Of a stretch of 64,000 nt of DNA, positions 63,333 to 64,000 are shown piece by piece. The notes beneath the pieces are model-generated. The model was not told the origin of the DNA. It saw nothing but the letters and a program-made list of their open reading frames with translations, and did no database searches. Origin of the DNA: Clostridia bacterium (lineage in GTDB: Bacteria; Bacillota; Peptococcia; DRI-13; SM3-B62); assembly GCA_018433675.1 (NCBI GenBank), contig JAHDQS010000001.1, positions 168,232-232,231 on the forward strand, in the 5' to 3' direction. Both the position numbers and the translations under genes were made by a program. Position 1 is the first letter of the stretch. Each line of letters opens with the position of its first letter.

Positions 63333-64000
63333 TGGTTAAGGTTGTAGGAGTTAGATTTAAACCTGCTGGGAAAATATATTATTTTGATCCGGGTGAATTA
63401 AGTATTGAAAAGGACATGAATGTGGTTGTTGAGACGGTTCGTGGCTTGGAATTCGGGATGGCAGTGATTGGTCCCAGGGAGGTGTCGGAGGAGGAAGTAG
63501 TGTTGCCTCTGAAGAAGGTGGTGCGTGCCGCTACCCCCGAAGATGTTGAGCAGCTGCGTAGCAACAAGAACAAGGAAGCCGAAGCTAAGGAGATATGTTT
63601 GAAGAAGATCGAGGAGCACGGCTTGCCGATGAAGCTTATCGATGTGGAATACACTTTTGATGGCAATAAGGTAATCTTTTATTTTACCGCCGAAGGAAGA
63701 GTTGATTTTAGGGAACTCGTTAAAGATTTGGCCTCTGTTTTTCGTACCCGTATCGAGCTCAGACAAATTGGCGTACGGGACGAGGCTAAAATGATCGGGG
63801 GGATAGGTTCATGTGGACGAGTGCTTTGTTGTACCTCCTTTTTAGGCGATTTTGAGCCCGTGTCGATTCGTATGGCAAAAAACCAGAATTTATCCCTTAA
63901 TCCGACAAAAATTTCGGGAATTTGCGGTCGTCTGATGTGCTGTCTTAAATATGAAAGCGAAGGCTATCTTTGTGATAAGAAGTGTGTTAAACTTCCGGAA
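63333..64000 (+). CDS. ricT: RicT/YaaT (PSP1 family) protein, 3' end outside window
   Basis: The first 222 residues are visible. They match PSP1-domain protein YaaT: VVGVRFKPAGKIYYFDPG, the central VEYTFDGNKVIFYFTAEGRVDFRELV and the cysteine-rich IGSCGRVLCCTSFLG and GICGRLMCCLKYE that bind iron-sulfur clusters in the RicA-RicF-RicT complex. That complex affects sporulation, biofilm and RNA processing with RNase Y. The ATG at 63333 begins seven bases after holB ends. The gene runs off the right edge. Confidence 0.92.

Overview
The window looks like chromosome from an anaerobic, endospore-forming Gram-positive bacterium of the Clostridia, probably a Peptococcaceae/Desulfitobacteriaceae-type lineage. 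The sporulation genes (yyaC, bofA, the sigma-G inhibitor gene csfB/gin, ricT) point to an endospore former. [FeFe]-hydrogenase, pyruvate:ferredoxin oxidoreductase, a second 2-oxoacid:ferredoxin oxidoreductase, adenosylcobalamin enzymes and selB plus tRNA-Sec point to strictly anaerobic metabolism. The order tRNA-Ser, SRP RNA, dnaX, ybaB, recR, yaaL, bofA ... csfB ... yaaO-type decarboxylase, yaaR, holB, yaaT follows the origin-proximal order of Bacillus subtilis, so the window is probably near oriC. Genus-level placement is inference.

Layout. 1-15.7 kb is mostly housekeeping: the end of a hydrogenase gene, an M23 peptidase with a bactofilin, yyaC, selB with tRNA-Sec, a nitroreductase, a Nudix protein, amt-glnB, degV, a niacin-type ECF S component behind a NiaR-like operator, tRNA-fMet, a family 4 uracil-DNA glycosylase, a BIG2-domain secreted protein, a BusR-like GntR/RCK_C regulator, cvpA, a HEAT-repeat protein and a DUF951 protein.

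15.7-33.2 kb is an accessory catabolic island. A PAS-type sigma-54 activator precedes a DASS dicarboxylate transporter, a CoA-transferase, a 3-hydroxyacyl-CoA dehydrogenase, and an operon of mutL/glmL-like gene, MmgE/PrpD, a glutamate-mutase-like E and S pair and a PduO adenosyltransferase. A TRAP transporter, two tandem C_GCAxxG_C_C proteins and a divergent thiolase follow. Four good -24/-12 promoters lie in the island, one ahead of each enzyme or transporter unit of its first part, with shared inverted-repeat candidate activator sites. The mutase keeps cobalamin- and adenosyl-binding residues but has lost two of the three arginines that hold glutamate in the characterised enzyme. I regard this island as the best candidate for an undescribed system: a cobalamin-dependent carbon-skeleton pathway for an unidentified, perhaps dicarboxylic, substrate.

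33.2-37.1 kb returns to the core (tRNA-Ser, SRP RNA, dnaX, ybaB, recR, yaaL, bofA). 37.3-45.2 kb is a second catabolic island: two paralogous FadR-type regulators flank a split UxaA/SuyAB-type dehydratase, a split aconitase-X-type dehydratase and a complete TRAP transporter. 45.4-52.5 kb holds PFOR, a P-loop ATPase and a four-subunit 2-oxoacid:ferredoxin oxidoreductase, which could take up 2-oxoacids made by the dehydratases.

52.6-64 kb holds csfB, a membrane XRE regulator, a divergent regulator facing a GltS-type transporter and an M20 amidohydrolase (probable acyl-glutamate use), two small proteins with gap, and the yaaO-yaaR-holB-yaaT core run, which leaves the window at its right end. No CRISPR array, insertion sequence, rRNA or prophage was seen.
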